Positions 1 to 11,760 are shown, counted from the first letter of the stretch. The stretch: 64,000 bases of DNA from Cacajao melanocephalus (GCA_963573385.1 CAUYLG010070615.1:87671-151670), one strand, 5' to 3'. The notes: a model not told the origin generated them from the letters alone. Numbers and translations: made by a program.

Positions 1-718
1 CCCTCAAAGGATAAGGAGGTAAGAAAGATACAGCTTTCTTACACAACAGTGATGCACATTTCTTGTGCATTTCTCAGCTGTAAAAGTGTAAAACAGTTCC
101 TGCTTCACAAAACCATGCCATGGATTAAGTGAGATAATGGCTGTGAGCATGCTTTGTACATTGTTAATTTCTAAGGTGGCATCATCTGTATTATTATGTG
201 AGGATATTAATTTAAATGGGTATTTGTGTTTATACTGCTGGTGCTATCCTGAATGGGTGAAGACAGCCACATTTAGAAAAAACAAACAAATACCTTTTTT
301 TCTAAGTTACAAAAGTAATATAGGGCATCATGCTGTAAACTAAACAAACAGCCCAGAAGGACACACGGTGAAAAATGAAAGTCCCATTTCACCTACTAAA
401 AATCCTACTCCTTTATTAATATAGCGTGAATTCTTCCAGAGATTTTTTAAACAAACAAACAAAAAGAAACATATGGATAATTTAAAGTAAAACCATTAGA
501 ACACTGTGAGATACATCACAACCCCCTGCACCAGCTCCCCCCATAAACCTTAAGGAATGTCATTGCGTCTCATGGGATAAGATCCTTACCACTAAACCCT
601 TTGCAGAGGCAGAGATGCCTCTAACTCCTAATCCTGCTTCATTAAATTAGTTACCCAATGCCATCTGCTTACCAGCCATTGAGAATATTAACGAGCAGTC
701 ATTTTAATTGATATTTTT
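1..718. other. Intergenic, no gene or clear repeat
   Basis: AT-rich single-copy-looking DNA. Open frames are short and have no recognisable protein similarity. I see no promoter or RNA gene. Confidence 0.5.
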
Positions 719-1292
719 AAAGACAGGGTCTTGCTCTGTCACCTAGGCTGGAGTATGGTGGCATGATCATGGCTCACTGCAGCCTTAAATTCCTGGGCTC
801 AAGTGATCCTCCTGCCTCAGCCTCCGAAGTAGCTGTGATATGGATTGACTGTGCCCCCTCACAAAATCTCATCTTGAATGGTAATTCCCATAATCCCCAC
901 ATGTCAAGGGAGAGCCACATGGAAGTAATTGAATCATGGGGATGGTTTCCCCCATGCTGTTCTCATGATAGTGAGTTCTCACGAGATCTGATGGTTTTAT
1001 AAGGGGCTCTTTCCCCACCTTTGCTCAGCCCGTCTTCCTGGTGCTTTGTGAAAAAGGTGTCTTACTTCCTCTTTGCATTCTGCCATGATTGTAAGGTTCC
1101 TGAGGCCTTCCCAGCCATGCTGAAATGCAAGTCAATTAAACCTCTTTCCTTTATAAATTACCCGGTCTTGGGCAGTTCTTTATAACAGTATGAAAATGGA
1201 CTAATACACTGGGATTACAGACATAAGCCACTGTGCCCAGCTAATTTTAAATTTTTTGTAATGATGGGGTCTCACTATGTTACCCAGGCTTC
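719..1292 (-). mobile_element. Old Alu split by an LTR
   Basis: An antisense Alu begins at 719 (GACAGGGTCTTGCTCTGTC). It is cut inside the AGCTGGGATTACAG motif by an LTR (836-1208) and resumes at 1209 with CTGGGATTACAG. The divergence suggests an AluJ-age copy, and it must predate the LTR insertion. Confidence 0.8.
836..1208 (+). mobile_element. MaLR solo LTR (MST/THE1-like)
   Basis: The element starts TGATATGG and ends CTAATACA, the diagnostic ends of MST/THE1 MaLR LTRs. It carries the typical internal stretch GTCAATTAAACCTCTTTCC. No internal retroviral sequence is attached, so it is a solo LTR. It sits inside an Alu, with CTG at both edges. The exact subfamily is not assigned. Confidence 0.85.
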
Positions 1293-1301
1293 AAGCAGTC
1301 A

Positions 1302-1639
<338 letters not shown>

Positions 1640-1774
1640 GACACTGCAGTTAGTATAATCCTAGATGGATTATTTGTTATATTGTTAAAGCATAAAGTCT
1701 CAGGGAGCAGATAGTATATAACCCTAATCACTAGAGGGAGGAGTAATCTTGAGTCACCTGCTATAATAATTATA

Positions 1775-1905
1775 TTTTTAAAAAGCACTTTACATGTATC
1801 ACTTCTTCAATTTCCACAAAGACCTTACTAGGTAGGTAACTATCAGTTCTACTTTAGAGATGAAGGATCAGAAGCGCAGGGAGGCTCAGTGGCTTGTCAC
1901 ACTGG
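1775..1905. repeat. MIR fragment
   Basis: It shows the MIR-like order: low-level AGCACTTTACATGTATCACT, then CTACTTTAGAGATGAAGGATCAGA, then GGCTCAGTGGCTTGTCACAC. This is an ancient tRNA-derived SINE remnant. Confidence 0.65.
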
Positions 1906-1984
1906 AAGTGGCAGCCAGTCCTTTAAAGCCCATACGGTAGATGCTCCCCAAGCAGAGCTTGTGGAAAGTATAAACAGCTCTCAT

Positions 1985-2110
1985 CACAGAAGGCTGATGT
2001 TTCTCCAAGACCACCTGCATCAAATCCCCCAGGGACTTAAAACTGCAGATTCCTGGGCCTTATCACAAACCTATGGAATCAGTAGTTGGACCCAGGAAAC
2101 TACACTTGAA
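1985..2110. repeat. MER5A-like hAT fragment
   Basis: Contains the MER5A pattern of CACCTGCATCAAATCCCCC, a 'TTAAAACTGCAGATTCCTGGGCC' type core and CTATGGAATCAGTAG. This is a fossil non-autonomous hAT-Charlie element, truncated. Confidence 0.6.
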
Positions 2111-2405
2111 TTTTTTTTTTTTTTTTTTTACTTTTTACATTATGGTAAAATACACAGAACATAAAAATTTACCATTTTAATTATTTCCTGGGTGCAATTC
2201 AGTGGCATTAAGTATATTCACAGTGCTGCAAAGACATTATCACCATCTATTGCTGGAAGGTTTTCATCTTCCCAGACTAAAACTCTGCACCCATTAAGCA
2301 GTAACTCCTCATTGCCCTGTCTCCCAGCCCTTGATAATCATTATTCTACTTTCCTTCTTTATAAATTTGGCTCAAGTTCATAGGTACTTCAAAAAGTAGA
2401 ATCAT

Positions 2406-2724
2406 GGGCCTGGCACAGTGGCTCATGCCTGCAATCCCAACACCTGGGGAGCTGAGGTGGGAGGATCGTTTGAGGCCAGGAGTTTAAGATCAACCTAGGC
2501 AACATAGCAAGACCCCCTACCCTACCAAAACAAAAATTATCTGGGCATAGTGGTGTGTGCCTATAATCCTAGCTACTTGGGAGGCTGAGGCAGGAGGATC
2601 ACTTGAGCCCAGGAGTTGGAGGCTGCAGTAAGCCACCATCATGCCCTACACTCCAGCTTGAATGACAGAGCAAGACCTTATCTCTAAAAATAAAAATAAA
2701 AACAAAAACAAAAATTTAGAAATA
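2406..2724 (+). mobile_element. Alu (J-like) with target-site duplication
   Basis: A dimeric Alu flanked by direct repeats AAAAAGTAGAATCAT at 2391-2405 and 2725-2739. This shows a clean target-primed insertion into the older L1. Confidence 0.9.
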
Positions 2725-2988
2725 AAAAAGTAGAATCATACAATATTTGTCCTTTTGAGTCTGGCTTACTTCACCTAGCATAATATTTTCAAGGTTCATT
2801 CATGTTGTAGCACATATTGGAATTCCATTCCTTTTTAAGGCTTAATAATATTCTATTGTATGCATATACCACATTCTGCTTATCTGTCCAGCTGTTGGTA
2901 GACATTGGGTTGCTTCCGCCTTTTGGCTATTGTAAATAATGCTGCTATGAACACAGATATACAAATATCTGTTCAAGTCCCTTCCTTC

Positions 2989-3066
2989 CTGCCTTCCTAC
3001 CTTCCTGCCTTCCTTCCTCTCTCTTTCTCCCTTTCTCTCTCTTTCTTTCTTTCTCTCTTTCTTTCT
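2989..3066. repeat. CCTT/CTTT pyrimidine tract
   Basis: An almost pure C/T run just before an antisense Alu. It is probably the degenerate poly-A tail of that Alu seen from the other strand. Confidence 0.85.
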
Positions 3067-3357
3067 CGGAGTCTCACTCTGTTGCCCAGGATGGAGTGCA
3101 GTAATGCAGTGGCATGATCTTGGCTCACTGCAACCTCCACCTTCCAGATTTTCAAGCAGTTCTCCTTTATCAGCCTCCCCAGTACCTGGCACTACAGGTG
3201 CATGCCACCAGGCCTGGATAATTTTTTGTATTTTTTTTTAGTCGAAATGCGGTTTCACCATGTTAGTCAGGATGGTCTCGATCTCCTGACCTTGTGATCT
3301 GTCTGTCTCAGCCTCCCAAAGTGCTGGGATTACAAGTGTGAGCCACCATGCCTGGCC
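3067..3357 (-). mobile_element. Alu, antisense
   Basis: Runs from GGAGTCTCACTCTGTTGCCC to GCCACCATGCCTGGCC. It lies within the L1 fragment and is a near full-length dimer. Confidence 0.9.
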
Positions 3358-3605
3358 TCCTTTCAATCCTTTTGGGTGTATACCTAGAAATGGAATTGCC
3401 AGATCAAATGGTAATTATATGTTTAATTGTTTGAGGAACCACCATACTGCTTTCCTCAGTGGCTGCATCATTTTACATTCCCATCAGCAATGTACAAGAG
3501 TTCAATTTCTGTATATCCTCAGCAATACTTGCTATTTTCTGTGTTTTTTCTTTTTTTAAATATATAAAGCCATCCTGATGGGTATGAAGTGGCAGAATCT
3601 GCTCT

Positions 3606-4485
3606 TTTGACATAAATTCCCACATTATTCTTATTTATACTAAAATCTGAGAATTGTTACTCTTTAGAAGTCTTATCAGCAGGAAGAGAAGGAGTGGAGA
3701 GCCTTCTCAGTCTGAGAAGCAAAGCAAGGATTTGGCTACAAGTATCATCCACAGAGGATTGAGAAAGTTCGACATACACCCCACACCCCCAGAGGAAAAG
3801 CTTTTAAAAAAGGAATGGTCTTAAATCACCAAAGTCAATGGTCTTAAATCTACCAACTAGGAAGCTGGTAGATTGAGAAAGAGAAACAAGGAGATTGTTT
3901 CTGATCTTGGAAGCCACTTGGACTTGGGTCAAAGCAAGGAAAACCGTCCTTCTAAACAAAGAGTTCTCCACAGCAGCCTGGTCAATACTTTGAAACAACC
4001 AACACTATTTATCCGTACAGTCCACAAAGGAAAAATAAGTTACTTTCTGGAAATGTCTGGCTAAGTTTAGTGAAGCTCTGCTACCACAAGAGAGGTGAAC
4101 TCATCCCAGTTAAGACAGAGAGAAGGGAAGGAGGCAAGTGAGAGGAGGTCCATAAAAGGGTAGAACTGTGAGCCTGTGACCGTGGGCTTCCCTCCACCTG
4201 CAAGCTTCCCTAACACTTAGGTTTGATGGGAAAATGTACTGGTAAGAAACGGGAGAAATGGTACCTAGGCATTCAAGTGATGAAAGTGTGCCCCCTAGTG
4301 GTTGTTCTCTACAATGTTCAAGTCATTAAGGATTCCCAGAAAAAGATGGACAGGTGGAGGGGTCAGTGCTTAGCCCTTACTAATTCATGACATTTGGCTG
4401 GAATGCAGAGAATTTTGAAAATATTCCCATCAACCCTATTTCTTGTGGTAATCTGGATGTTGGCAGTATTTTCCTTCATGAAGAG
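3606..4485. other. Intergenic, no gene seen
   Basis: Non-repetitive-looking DNA without a credible open frame. The only feature I can name in it is the CTCF-like motif at 4288-4301. Confidence 0.5.
4288..4301 (-). promoter_or_regulatory. CTCF-like motif
   Basis: Read on the minus strand it is CCACTAGGGGGCAC, an exact fit to the degenerate core CCASYAGRKGGCRS. It does not lie in an Alu or L1. Binding is inferred, not shown. Confidence 0.55.
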
Positions 4486-4489
4486 TGAG

Positions 4490-4675
4490 AGCTGCACTTC
4501 TTGAACACTTAACGTATCATACTGTGTTCCTCTGTACAACACTGACAGATTTTATTATCATTGGTATTATTATTATTATTATTATTATTATTCTCATTTA
4601 ATGGGTGAAGGAATAGGGGCTCAGAGAGATTAAGTGACTTTTCCAAGGCCAAGGGCTCTTAAACCATGGTTCCTC
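4490..4675. repeat. MIR with (ATT)n microsatellite
   Basis: MIR-like phrases (GGCTCAGAGAGATTAAGTGA and similar) surround an ATT repeat at about 4566-4592. Confidence 0.7.
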
Positions 4676-4808
4676 TCAATATGTAAACATATAATGACAT
4701 AATGGAAAAGAAATAGTAAGATTATTGGAAAGAAAATCTACACAACCTTACTTGATTTCTCTGCTGTGGCAAGCGGGAAGCAGAGGTATATATTTAAAAA
4801 TAACTGTG

Positions 4809-4947
4809 GGCCAGGCGTGGTGGCTCACGCCTGTAATCCAAGCACTTTGGAGGCCAAGGCAGGCAGATCACCTGAGGTCAGGAGTTCAAGACCAGCCTGA
4901 CCAACATGGGGAAACCCTGCCTTAAAAAAACAAAACAAAACAAAAAA
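4809..4947 (+). mobile_element. Alu left-arm unit
   Basis: GGCCAGGCGTGGTGGCTCACG through the left arm, then an A-rich CAAAACAAAAC tail with no right arm. It is either a free left Alu monomer or an Alu truncated at its middle A stretch. Another Alu follows at once. Confidence 0.8.
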
Positions 4948-4954
4948 CCTGTGG

Positions 4955-5262
4955 GGCCAGAATGGTGGCTCACACCCCACTACTTTGGGAGCCTATGGTG
5001 GGAGGATCCCTTGAGGCCAGGAGTACAGGACCAGCCTGGGCAACAGAGTGAGACCCTGACTGTACAAAAAATAAAAATAAAACAATTAGCTAGGCGTAGT
5101 GGAGCACATCTGTAGTCCCAGCTACTCGGGAGGCTGAGGTGAGAGGATCATTGGGGCTCAGGAGTTCAAGGCTGCTGTGAGCCATGATCAGGCCGCTACT
5201 GCACTCCAGCTTTGATGAAAGAATGAGACCCTGTCTCAAAAAAAAAAGAAAAAAAAACAGGA
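4955..5262 (+). mobile_element. Alu (J-like), sense
   Basis: A dimeric Alu with diverged arms and a broken A tail (AAAAGAAAAAAAACAGG). It is tandem with the monomer just upstream. Confidence 0.85.
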
Positions 5263-5863
5263 AAAAAAAGTAGACTCATGGTTGCCGGGAGGCTGGGGAA
5301 AGGGTGAATGGGAAGTAACTGTTAATGAATATGGGGTTTCTTCTTCGAGCTATGGAAATGTTCTGGGCTGGGCATGGTGGCTCATGCCTGTAATCCCAAC
5401 ACTTTGGGAGCCCAAAGCAGGCAGACTGCTTGAGCTCAGGAGTTCAAGACCAGCCTGGCCAAAAGAATTTTTTGTAATTCTCTACAAAAAATTAGCTGGG
5501 TGTGGTGATTCGTGCCTGTGGTCTCCACTACTCAGGAGGCTGAGTTGGGAGGATCACCTGAGTGTGGGAGGCAGAGGTTGCAGTGAGCTGAGATCGCACC
5601 ACTGCATTCAGCCTGGGTGACAGAGTGAGACCTTGTCTTAAAAAAAAAGTTAAAAGAAGGAAATATTCTGGAATTATGTAGTAGTAATGATTGTACAACT
5701 CTATAAATATACTAAAAATCACTGAATTATATAATTTAAAAGGGTGAATTTTATGGTACATGAACTGTATCTCAAAGATTTTTAAAGACAAAAAAAGAGC
5801 TTTGTAAATAATTCTATTTAAGTTACACTTCAATAAAAATAATAATAAAAGAGGAGAAGTCTT
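5263..5863 (+). mobile_element. L1M 3' fragment, sense, split by Alu
   Basis: The L1 phrase GACTCATGGTTGCCGGGAGG, then after the Alu AATTTAAAAGGGTGAATTTT and ACTGTATCTCAAAGATTTTT. The flanks GAAATGTTCTGG and GAAATATTCTGG are the target duplication of the inserted Alu. Confidence 0.75.
5366..5649 (+). mobile_element. Alu, sense, in L1
   Basis: GGCTGGGCATGGTGGCTCATG through CCTTGTCTTAAAAA. Direct repeats flank it. It is shortened in the middle, where the left arm ends abruptly at CTGGCCAAAAGAATTTTTTG. Confidence 0.85.
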
Positions 5864-6574
5864 CACCAGCTTCCTCCTTGACTCTGGAAAGTCAGTTAGG
5901 AAACACCTGTTTGCTGGAGGATGGGACAAATTCCTACAAAGCCAGAGTCTCAGCTTCCAAAGCCGCCAGTGGGGAGACCTGTAGGGACTGGGGAGAGCCC
6001 ATGTGACATCTCACAGCACCGGACATCCTAGGTTCTTCCTAAGGGAGCACAAATAGGGACACATGAATCCATGTTAACACACCTGGAGGGCTGTCATGGG
6101 ACAGAGGGACTGGGCTTCTGAGTGACCCCAGTGGGTAGAAGTAGGATCCGTAGAGGAAGTAACAAGACAATGCATTCTGGTCAATAAGAAGATAGAGTCC
6201 TGAGGGACTGGAGCCGTCCAGATATGGTGTGGGTCACCCCCTGTGTGAGTGCCCAACCTGGGCTGCACTCAAACCATGCCTGAGACCTTGTATGTTGATG
6301 CAGTCTCCTGGCAGGGACTGGACGTTCCAACTCAGAGATCCTCAGAGACAACATGCAGGATGAAGGAGGAAACAAGGAGGAAGAAACTGGTGAGAAGGGA
6401 GAGTCCAGAAGGGACAGTTGGCAGAATCTGTGAGTGAGACATCTCCATGGGCTTCCTCTCAGTGTGAAGATGGCTGCTTGTTAGCAGATGAACCTTGAGA
6501 TGGTGAAGGCATAGCTGTTAGCAGAGCTAGACTACAGACAAACCTCGAGGAGAAACACTACTCAAATTTATGTT
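5864..6574. other. Intergenic, no gene seen
   Basis: Unique-looking sequence. Two short overlapping minus-strand frames and one plus frame carry no recognisable domain, and I treat them as chance. Confidence 0.5.
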
Positions 6575-6854
6575 TATATTTATTTTAAACAGAGTCTTGC
6601 TTTATCATCCAGGCTGGAGTGCAGTGACATGATCTTGGCTCACAGCAACCTCCACTTCCCAGGTTCAAGTCATTCTTGTACCTCAGCCTCCTGAGTAGCT
6701 GGGATTACAGGTGCCTGGCTAATTTTTGTATTATTAGCAGAGCCGGAGTTTCGCCATGTTGGCCAGACTGGTCTTGAACTCCTGATCTCAGCTGTTCCGC
6801 CTGCCTTGGCCTCCCAAGTGCTGGGATTACAGGAGTGAGCCACTGTGCCTAGCC
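6575..6854 (-). mobile_element. Alu, antisense
   Basis: A dimeric Alu flanked by CTCAAATTTA at 6561-6570 and 6855-6864, its target-site duplication. Confidence 0.9.
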
Positions 6855-6884
6855 TCAAATTTAAACCCTCAAATGCTCTCAGGC

Positions 6885-7405
<521 letters not shown>

Positions 7406-7916
7406 TGTTTCCAACTGAGCTAAACACATTTAATTATGTCTAAACCATTAGGTTAGTTTTGGTAGATACAGGTACCTGCAAACATTATGGGTTGTCGAAA
7501 GCTAGCTACTCCGCCTACAACTTCACATCACACACGTTTTGAGTCAAATTCTGTCACATCTTGGACATAAAAGACACATTTTATTAGCCAATTTACACAA
7601 AAATAATCTGTTTTGAAAGCTGATTATAGCTCTGTCCTTCCAGGTGCTCTAAACACGCCCTGCATGAAAGGTCGGCTTGAGGGGCACTCAACAATCTAGA
7701 GGCAGGATTAGGTTAACCTAAAGCTTTGGGCAACTTGACTCCTTCGACATCATGGCTGGACATAGAAGCATTTCAGAACCTAGCCTCAGGTACTGCCCAG
7801 AAAGGTGAAACGGATACAGCGCAGCAGATTCTTTTTACTTATCATGCAAAAACAGACAGTGACTGCAAACTATTCCAGCCAACCTGCATATCTTGGGTAC
7901 CACTGAGTTGTGGGGC
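7406..7916. other. Intergenic, no gene seen
   Basis: No open frame of interest and no repeat I can name. Confidence 0.5.
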
Positions 7917-8215
7917 TTTTTTTTTTTTTTTCTGAGTTGGAGTCTCACTCTGTCACTCAGGCTGGAGTGCAGTGACAAGACCACATCTCACTGCAGCCTC
8001 GACTTCCTGGGCTCATGTGATTCTTCCACTCTAGCCTCCCGAGGAGCTGGAACCACAAGTGTACACCACCATGCCCAGCTACTTTTTAAATATTTTGTAG
8101 AGTCAGGGTCTCACTGTGTTGCCCAGGCTGGTCTCAAACTCCTGGGCTCAAGCAGTCCTCTCAGCTTGGCTTTCCAAAGTGCTGGGATTACAAGTGCAAG
8201 CTACTGTGCCGTCTG
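7917..8215 (-). mobile_element. Alu (J-like), antisense
   Basis: Poly-T, then a diverged Alu body ending CTACTGTGCCGTCTGG. Flanks resemble each other (GTACCACTGA and ATACCACTGA), consistent with a target duplication. Confidence 0.88.
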
Positions 8216-8724
8216 GATACCACTGATTTTAACAATGAGCACTCATTTCTAACTGGGCTTATTAACAAGCCACTTTTTTTCCCCAGTGAATCCCTATTCA
8301 GTATATTTATCATGCTCACTACAATGCTCTGGTGCTAATGGGAGACAATAAAAACCCACATAGTAGCAGTAAATGTTTGATTAAATGCCAGCTGATCACT
8401 TCTGTATTATACACAATCTTAGATTACAAGGCTGACCTCCTCTAGAGCACAGTTTAAATGAACACCTATTTGCTATTATACTGTAGACCACAGACATCTG
8501 AGAGCTGACTGCATTTCTCCAGTGCCTCATACTTCTGAAATAGAAACTTGCTTTTAGTTGGAGCAAAACACCTAGATTCAGAGTCCATTAACATTACAGA
8601 AGGCCTCCTATGAAGCAGGCAATTTTTAAAATCCTTCAGCTCATTTAGGTCTCACCACAGCCCTTTGAGGTGCAGAGTATGACTCACTTTATCAATGAGG
8701 AAACTGAGAGGTGAAGTTACTTGT
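8216..8724. other. Intergenic with MIR at about 8615-8740
   Basis: No gene. The last part (TTTAGGTCTCACCACAGCCC and ATGAGGAAACTGAGAGGTGA) is a MIR. Confidence 0.6.
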
Positions 8725-8893
8725 GCAAAGCTGTAGGATATTAGGCAGAGGAACAAGGAAAAAAAAAAGATAAAGTGGTATCTCACTAGGTGAGAATCAA
8801 AAAGGAGACTAAGTGTGGCCACCAAACCTGCCTCCCATTTCCTGCAGAGAGCCTGCCCTTAGTAAAGAATGCATTTTCCCTCTGGTGTCATTT
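8725..8893 (+). repeat. Local duplication, copy A
   Basis: Shares an ordered series of phrases with 9564-9744: AGCTGTAGGATATT, AAGTGTGGCCAC, CTGCCTCCCAT, CTGCAGAGAGCCTGCCCTTA, then a diverged CATTTTCCCTCTGGTGTCA. The best-matched core is 8811-8890. It does not look like Alu, L1 or MIR. Confidence 0.75.
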
Positions 8894-9563
8894 CAGTACA
8901 TCTAATTTACCTCCATTTGGGCATTCATTTCATGCTTTCGACTGACTGCAGAGAGGTACTCTCTTTTCGCTCAGTCTGGCTGAGGATCTCTAGGCCTATT
9001 CATGCTGCCTGGGTCATGCCCAGTCCCAGCCCACCCCATCTAGAGTTACAGCGAGCCAAGGGCTAGGGTTACCGCACTTAACACTGAAAGGCCCCCTCAT
9101 TTCAGCCTTTTAGAGCCAGGAGGCTCATCACTCATCACTTGCCAGTTGGCCGTTGTATTTGGGGCTTGCTTTGTTTCTTCCAGGGCTGAAAACAAGCACT
9201 GGGTGAGGGGTCACTGAGAATGGAATAGGCTGAGCAGGGCTGGAGGATGTGAGTGACAGGGAAATTAGGAGAGACGACATTCCCAGGGTGTTGAGCTTGT
9301 GGACACATGCAAGGATTTCCACAGTTGACACTGTGCTTGTGACAAGGTACCTGCAGGCACTGTCCCCAAATGGGATGACTGAGGGCCTACTATGTGAAAA
9401 GCATTTGTAAATGGGAACTTCGACATAGACCCTGTCTTTGAGGGGAAGCTTATAGTAAGAGGATGGGGCAGGTGTCCCCCAAATTTACCCCCAACACACA
9501 CAAGCTATCTGTTCCTCCTCCTCTCCCCTTCACATATATCTCCAGTCTCCATTTAAGACAATT
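8894..9563. other. Intergenic spacer between duplicated segments
   Basis: Unique-looking sequence. Short overlapping minus-strand frames near 9128-9501 show no recognisable domain. Confidence 0.5.
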
Positions 9564-9744
9564 GCCTAAAGCTGTAGGGTATTTGGCAGAAAGGTGAAGA
9601 AAAAAGAAGGAGAATCTCTCCGCAAATGTGGCATTTCATTTTAGGTGAGGAACAAAAATGAGAACAAGTGTGGCCACTAAGCCTGCCTCCCATCTGCAGA
9701 GAGCCTGCCCTTAGTAAGAAGATTCATTTATCCTCTCATGTCAC
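9564..9744 (+). repeat. Local duplication, copy B
   Basis: Direct-orientation partner of 8725-8893, about 0.84 kb away. The core is 9666-9742, with a 3-base gap relative to copy A inside CCCAT/CTGCAG. The divergence suggests an old event. Confidence 0.75.
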
Positions 9745-10002
9745 TTACCTTGTCACCTAGTCCAGGAATCAGGGCATCATACTAGAGGGGACTCTCCTGC
9801 ACCTCTTACGTCTGATCAACTATCACATCTTTCAAATGTTATCTCCGTTTCTTTCCCATTTCCATGACCCTGGTTCAGTATTTCCTCCTCTCTTGCTTAG
9901 ACTATTGCAATAGCTCCCCACTAGTTTCCCTGATCCAGGATCAGCCCCTTAGCCTGCCCCCTCTCCACTGCAGCCAGGGTGATCTCTCTAAAGTGCACAG
10001 TT
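9745..10002. repeat. Ancient interspersed repeat, unclassified
   Basis: Phrases such as CTATTGCAATAGCTCCCCAC and GCAGCCAGGGTGATCTCTCT recur widely in mammalian genomes as an old interspersed repeat. I cannot name the family. It continues beyond the Alu unit at 10003-10148. Confidence 0.45.
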
Positions 10003-10148
10003 GCTGGGCGCGGTGGCTGACGCCGCTAATCCTAGCACTTTGGGAGGCTGAGGTAGGCGGATCACCTGAGGTCAGGAGTTGGAGACCAGCCTGGCCAACA
10101 TGGTGAAACCCCGTCTTTAAAAATAAAAAATAAATTAAAAAAAAATAA
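10003..10148 (+). mobile_element. Alu left-arm unit
   Basis: GCTGGGCGCGGTGGCTGACG through CCCCGTCTTTAAAAATAAAAA with no right arm. Flanks AAAGTGCACAG and AAAGCACACAG suggest an independent insertion of a monomer or middle-primed Alu. Confidence 0.8.
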
Positions 10149-10487
10149 AGCACACAGCTAATCACAGTGGAAATTCATCCGTAGCTTTCCCACCACCTAC
10201 AGCATAAAGCCCAAGCTCCCCATTCATTTCATCTCTCTTTCAGTAAGTACTTGATGAACATATTATCTGTCCTAGGATCAAGTATACCATGCCAGGATCC
10301 AGAATACAGGAGCGAAGGAAACGGACATAGTCTTTGTCCTCAGGAAGTTTTCAGTCTACCGAGGGAGACAAAACAAGTAAACAACGAAACATAATATCAA
10401 GTTGTGACACAAGCTGCCAAGTAAAGGAACTAGGGGCTAGGATAGAGAATAACTGTGGATATTGGAATCCCAGATAGCTATGGGCAG
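10149..10487. other. Ancient repeat remnant, no gene
   Basis: Phrases such as GAAGTTTTCAGTCTACCGAG resemble an old interspersed repeat. No coding signal. Confidence 0.45.
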
Positions 10488-10693
10488 CGGGGAGGGAGGG
10501 AGAGAGAGACAGAGAGACAGAGAGACAGAGAGAGAGAGAGAAGGAGGAGGAGGAGGAGGAGGAGGAAGAAGAAGAAGAAGAAGAAGAAGAAGAAGAAGAA
10601 GAAGGGGAGGAGGAGGAAGAGGAAGAGGAAGAGGAAGAGAAGAGAAGAGAAAAGAAAAGAAAAGAAAAGAAAAGAAAAGAGAAGAGAAGAGAA
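10488..10693. repeat. GA/GGA/GAA/GAAAA purine tract
   Basis: Successive blocks of (GA)n, (GGA)n, (GAA)n, (GGAAGA)n and (GAAAA)n. From 10527 to 10693 every base on the plus strand is A or G, 167 bases without a break. The long open frames here (poly-Arg/Lys, poly-Ser, poly-Pro/Leu) are artefacts of the repeat. Confidence 0.95.
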
Positions 10694-10749
10694 TGAATAA
10701 TAGTGGGCACCTACTTATGACCAGACACTCTAGGGGCATCTCTGAGAAG

Positions 10750-11760
10750 TGAAGAATGAGTAGGAGGTGGCTGGAGGAAGAAAGGGAATAGCACAAAGGA
10801 GCTTGATGCATCTGAGAAGCAGAAGGCAGTCGTGTGGCTGCACAGTGCTGAGCAGCGGGGAGGCACGGAGAGTGTGGGGGAGGGTAGATCGGGTTGGACA
10901 GTGCCTTGTAGGCCACGGGGAAGAGTCTGGATTTCATTGTAAGGACACGGGGAAGTCACTGAAGGCTTTTAAGCAGGTAAGTCACTCAATCTGACTTCCA
11001 TTCTTAGCACATCGCTTTGGTGACTGCCTGAAGATTGACTCAGAGGGACAAAAGAGTAGAAAGAAGTCACATTATGTGCTGAATTGAGTCCCCCAAAATT
11101 CATGTGTTAACGTCCAAATGCCCAAAATCTCAGAATGTGACTGTATTTGAAGACAGTCTTTAAAGAGGCAATTAAGTCAAAGTAAGGTCATTAGGGTGGG
11201 CCCTGATTCAATAGGACTGGTGTCCTTATAAGAAGAGGTAATTGGTACACAGACACACACAGAGGGAAGACCACGGGAAGACACAGGGAGAAGATGGCCA
11301 TCTACAAAGTAAGGAGAGAGGCTTTGGAAGAAAGCAACCTGGCTGACACTTTGACCTTAGACATCTAGTCTCCAGGTTGGTGAGAAAATCGATTTCTGTT
11401 GTTTAAGCCCCCCAGACTGTGGCACTCTGTTATGGCAGCTCTGGCAAATGAACACCAGAGGGCCATCCAGTTAAGAGCCCACTGAAGGGGCTGGGCTGGG
11501 GGAAAGATGAGGGTGGCCCTTTCTGGAGGAGAGGAAATGGAGATGGACTCCAGCAAGAGCATAGAGTCTGATCTATAGAACTCAGCGATGGGCTAAGGTG
11601 AAGAGGAGGGAAGGACTGAGGGAGATCCCCCGGTTTCTAACCTGTGCGAAGAGGTGATGGTGGGGCCCTTCCCTGATGTGGGAGAGACTAGGGAGAAATA
11701 GGGATGGGAAGGGAAGGGAGACACCTGATCACGACCTCCATGGATTTCCATGTTTTCCAT
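10750..11760. repeat. Ancient repeat interrupted by MLT1
   Basis: The stretch GTGCCTTGTAGGCCACGGGG, GAGTCTGGATTTCATTGTAAG and CTTTTAAGCAGGTAAGTCAC is typical of a widespread old mammalian repeat I cannot name. It is interrupted at 11073-11460 by an LTR. No gene seen. Confidence 0.45.
11073..11460 (+). mobile_element. MLT1-type MaLR LTR
   Basis: Ordered MLT1 phrases: GCTGAATTGAGTCCCCCAAA, CTCAGAATGTGACTGTATTT, TTAGGGTGGGCCCTGATTCA, GGTGTCCTTATAAGAAGAGG, TTTCTGTTGTTTAAGCCCCC and TTATGGCAGCTCTGG. It is a diverged solo LTR. Confidence 0.8.

Larger units (their letters stand above)
2111..3605 (-). mobile_element. L1M fragment, antisense, interrupted
   Basis: The L1 3' region reads on the minus strand in three pieces (2111-2390, 2740-2988, 3358-3605). 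It includes the plus-strand phrases TTCATCCATGTTGT-like, GGTAGACATTGGGTTGCTTCC and CCAGATCAAATGGTA that typify old L1 3' ends. Two Alus and a pyrimidine tract interrupt it. It has no coding potential. Confidence 0.8.

Noticed and set aside
7893..8252. Frames with protein-like text such as LSWSLTLSLRLECS
   Set aside because: This is the well-known translation of antisense Alu; similar frames at other Alus were rejected for the same reason.
10351..10937. Poly-Ser, poly-Pro/Leu and poly-Arg/Lys frames
   Set aside because: Translations of the purine repeat only.
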